DNA of 5,997 nucleotides from Faecalibacterium sp. (GTDB lineage: Bacteria; Bacillota; Clostridia; Oscillospirales; Ruminococcaceae): assembly GCA_020025795.1 (NCBI GenBank), contig JAHHRK010000090.1, positions 1 to 5,997 on the forward strand. The letters run 5' to 3'. The notes beneath the pieces are model-generated. The model was not told where the DNA came from. It worked only from the letters and a program-made list of their open reading frames with translations, and did no database searches. The stretch's first letter is position 1; the number at the start of each line of letters is the position of its first letter. Shown here piece after piece: positions 5,088 through 5,997 of this stretch. The translations under genes and the position numbers were made by a program.

Positions 5088-5549
5088 ATGAAAACATTTT
5101 GGTCAGAGCATCGCAGCATCCTGCTTTCCCGTGTGCTGGTGATTCTATTCGGTATTTTGTTGGTGGCGCTGGATTTGGGCGGCTGGTGGTTCGTGCAGTT
5201 CATCTGTGCGAATGTGGTGCTCCATACTGGGACACGCTACGCGCTGTCACTGCTGATTTGTTTATACATATGCAGTGTGCCGGCATATATCCTGCTGTTT
5301 AGTCTGCATCGTTTGCTGAACAATCTGGAAAAAGATCTCGTGTTTGTGCAGGAGAATGTTACTTTGCTGCGTCGCGTCAGCTGGTGCTGTGTGGCGGCGG
5401 CGGTAGTCTGCCTGATTTTTTCCAGTACATGGCTCAGTCTGGCAGTCGTCAGTCTGGCAGCGGCGTTTATGGCGCTGATTGTACGAGTCATTAAAAACGT
5501 ATTTGTCCGGGCAATCAACATGAAAGCAGAGCTGGACTATACGATATGA
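5088..5549 (+). CDS. DUF2975 family membrane protein (YoaS-like)
   Basis: 153 residues with four predicted transmembrane helices near 12-34, 50-72, 97-114 and 116-138. The hydrophilic stretch between helices 2 and 3 carries the family-like motif LEKDLVFVQENVTLLRRVSWCC (split here as LEKDLVF at 80-86 and QENVTLLRRVSWCC at 88-101). The tail ends in ELDYTI, as is common in this family. GAGGTG at 5076-5081 sets the start. A small Cro/C1-type regulator follows with its ribosome binding site overlapping this stop codon, the same gene pairing as yoaS-yozG in Bacillus subtilis. The function is not known. A membrane protein that controls or senses for the paired DNA-binding protein is the natural hypothesis. 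Confidence 0.88.
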   Translation: MKTFWSEHRSILLSRVLVILFGILLVALDLGGWWFVQFICANVVLHTGTRYALSLLICLYICSVPAYILLFSLHRLLNNLEKDLVFVQENVTLLRRVSWCCVAAAVVCLIFSSTWLSLAVVSLAAAFMALIVRVIKNVFVRAINMKAELDYTI

Positions 5550-5554
5550 GGTGA
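5548..5554 (+). promoter_or_regulatory. Ribosome binding site overlapping the upstream stop codon
   Basis: GAGGTGA begins on the second base of the TGA stop (5547-5549) of the DUF2975 gene, four bases before the ATG at 5559. The overlap suggests translational coupling of the two proteins. Confidence 0.8.
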
Positions 5555-5558
5555 AATT

Positions 5559-5768
5559 ATGCCGATCATTGTAAATTTGGACGTAATGATGGCCAAGCGC
5601 AAGATAGGCTCCGGCGAGCTGGCAGAGCACGTGGGCATTACACCGGCCAATCTGTCAATTTTGAAAAATCAAAAGGCTCGTGCAGTGCGTTTTTCCACGT
5701 TGGAGGCAATCTGCCGCGAACTGGATTGTCAGCCGGGAGATATTTTGGAATACCGTCCGGAGGAGTAA
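5559..5768 (+). CDS. Small Cro/C1-type HTH transcriptional regulator (YozG-like)
   Basis: 69 residues, almost entirely one helix-turn-helix domain of the HTH_26 type. The start IIVNLDVMMAKRKI is followed by the turn region GELAEHVGITPANLSILKNQKA (split: GELAEHVGI at 18-26, TPANLSILKNQKA at 27-39), and then by RFSTLEAICRELDCQPGDILEY at about 44-65. This last block is highly typical of the YozG family. It has no effector domain and probably binds DNA as a dimer. It is translated from the same mRNA as the DUF2975 membrane protein just upstream. Likely targets include its own promoter at 5023-5052, but no strong inverted repeat was seen there, so that is inference. Confidence 0.93.
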   Translation: MPIIVNLDVMMAKRKIGSGELAEHVGITPANLSILKNQKARAVRFSTLEAICRELDCQPGDILEYRPEE

Positions 5769-5799
5769 AATAGAATTATTGCGCATTGTGCGTGTGTAG

Positions 5800-5834
5800 A
5801 AAACGGTGTGGCTTTGGTCATGCCGTTTTTTGTT
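5800..5834 (+). terminator. Intrinsic terminator of the DUF2975/HTH operon
   Basis: AAAACGG (5800-5806) pairs with CCGTTTT (5823-5829). A weaker inner stem surrounds a TTTG loop, and the T run is 5826-5831. It starts 32 bases after the HTH stop codon. Confidence 0.82.
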
Positions 5835-5860
5835 GCGAGTATCACGATTGCAGATTTTGT

Positions 5861-5868
5861 GCTACACT
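5861..5868 (+). promoter_or_regulatory. Possible extended -10 (TGCTACACT, first T at 5860)
   Basis: TGC directly before TACACT resembles an extended -10 element. No good -35 lies 16-18 bases upstream; TTGCGA at 5833-5838 is too far. If active, it would start a transcript near 5875 that meets the hairpin at 5902-5942. Confidence 0.25.
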
Positions 5869-5901
5869 GGCATTGTAAGAGCAGCTTTGAAAGATGAATA
5901 G

Positions 5902-5942
5902 AAAAAAGGCTCAGTTCGATATACTCAAACCGGGCCTTTTTT
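5902..5942. terminator. Strong bidirectional terminator-like hairpin
   Basis: AAAAAAGGCTCAGTT (5902-5916) pairs with AACCGGGCCTTTTTT (5928-5942) over 15 positions, with one mismatch and one wobble, around an 11-base loop. Runs of six A and six T on the two sides allow termination in both directions. It may serve a leftward gene beyond the window or a short rightward transcript. Confidence 0.75.
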
Positions 5943-5997
5943 ATATATGGATTGCACGAATAAAGCAAAGGTAGCTGACAGATGCTGTCAACATCGA
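5943..5997. other. Non-coding window end
   Basis: No gene start is visible. A small inverted repeat, TGACAG-ATG-CTGTCA (5976-5990), lies near the edge. Its role cannot be judged without the flanking sequence. Confidence 0.4.

Noticed and set aside
3776..5203. Open frame of about 475 codons on the minus strand
   Set aside because: It lies antisense to the whole of prfB and the start of the DUF2975 gene, crosses the prfB terminator, has no credible ribosome binding site and shows no recognisable domain. It is a by-product of prfB codon bias.
5729..5968. 79-codon minus-strand frame
   Set aside because: It runs through two terminator hairpins and overlaps the end of the HTH gene. No ribosome binding site or domain is visible.
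5976..5990. Short inverted repeat TGACAG-ATG-CTGTCA at the window edge
   Set aside because: Six-base arms are common by chance. The minus-strand TTGACA beside it has no -10 at 16-18 bases, and the context is cut off by the window.

Overview
The window reads as chromosomal housekeeping DNA from a Gram-positive gut-type clostridium. An Oscillospiraceae (Faecalibacterium/Gemmiger-like) origin is my best guess, inferred from gene order, protein style, strong AGGAGG ribosome binding sites, and a Prok-RING/DUF2628 protein and a DUF2975/Xre pair of the kind common in Bacillota. No tRNA, rRNA, CRISPR array, insertion sequence or phage gene was seen.

Layout. (1) 1-111: the last 36 codons of a rightward S1-domain gene, probably pnp, followed by a strong terminator. 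(2) 112-512: a 401-base convergent gap with three hairpins and no convincing gene. (3) 513-1595, leftward: the classic rpsF-ssb-rpsR operon (bS6, single-stranded DNA-binding protein, bS18), read from a consensus promoter (TTGACA-17-TATAAT with an extended -10) through a structured leader of about 90 nt. (4) 1767-3633, leftward: a zinc-finger/RING-like membrane protein with a DUF2628-type C-terminus, then galU 31 bases downstream, apparently one operon. The galU terminator is physically interleaved with the rpsF promoter. (5) 3634-3823: a divergent intergenic region with a promoter candidate for each side and a helically phased TACA repeat. (6) 3824-4945, rightward: prfB (release factor 2) as one uninterrupted frame, with a strong terminator. 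(7) 5088-5768, rightward: a two-gene operon of a four-helix DUF2975 membrane protein and a small YozG-like Cro/C1 helix-turn-helix protein. (8) 5769-5997: non-coding, with two terminator hairpins and a possible very short transcript.

Themes. Most genes serve RNA and protein synthesis (RNA decay, ribosomal subunits, translation termination) or DNA replication/repair (SSB). GalU supplies UDP-glucose for envelope glycans and glycolipids, so the cotranscribed zinc-finger membrane protein may have an envelope-linked role (inference only). The least understood items are that zinc-finger/DUF2628 protein and its phased-repeat promoter region, and the DUF2975/Xre pair. I see no large undescribed system. 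The novelty here is mainly in regulatory architecture.
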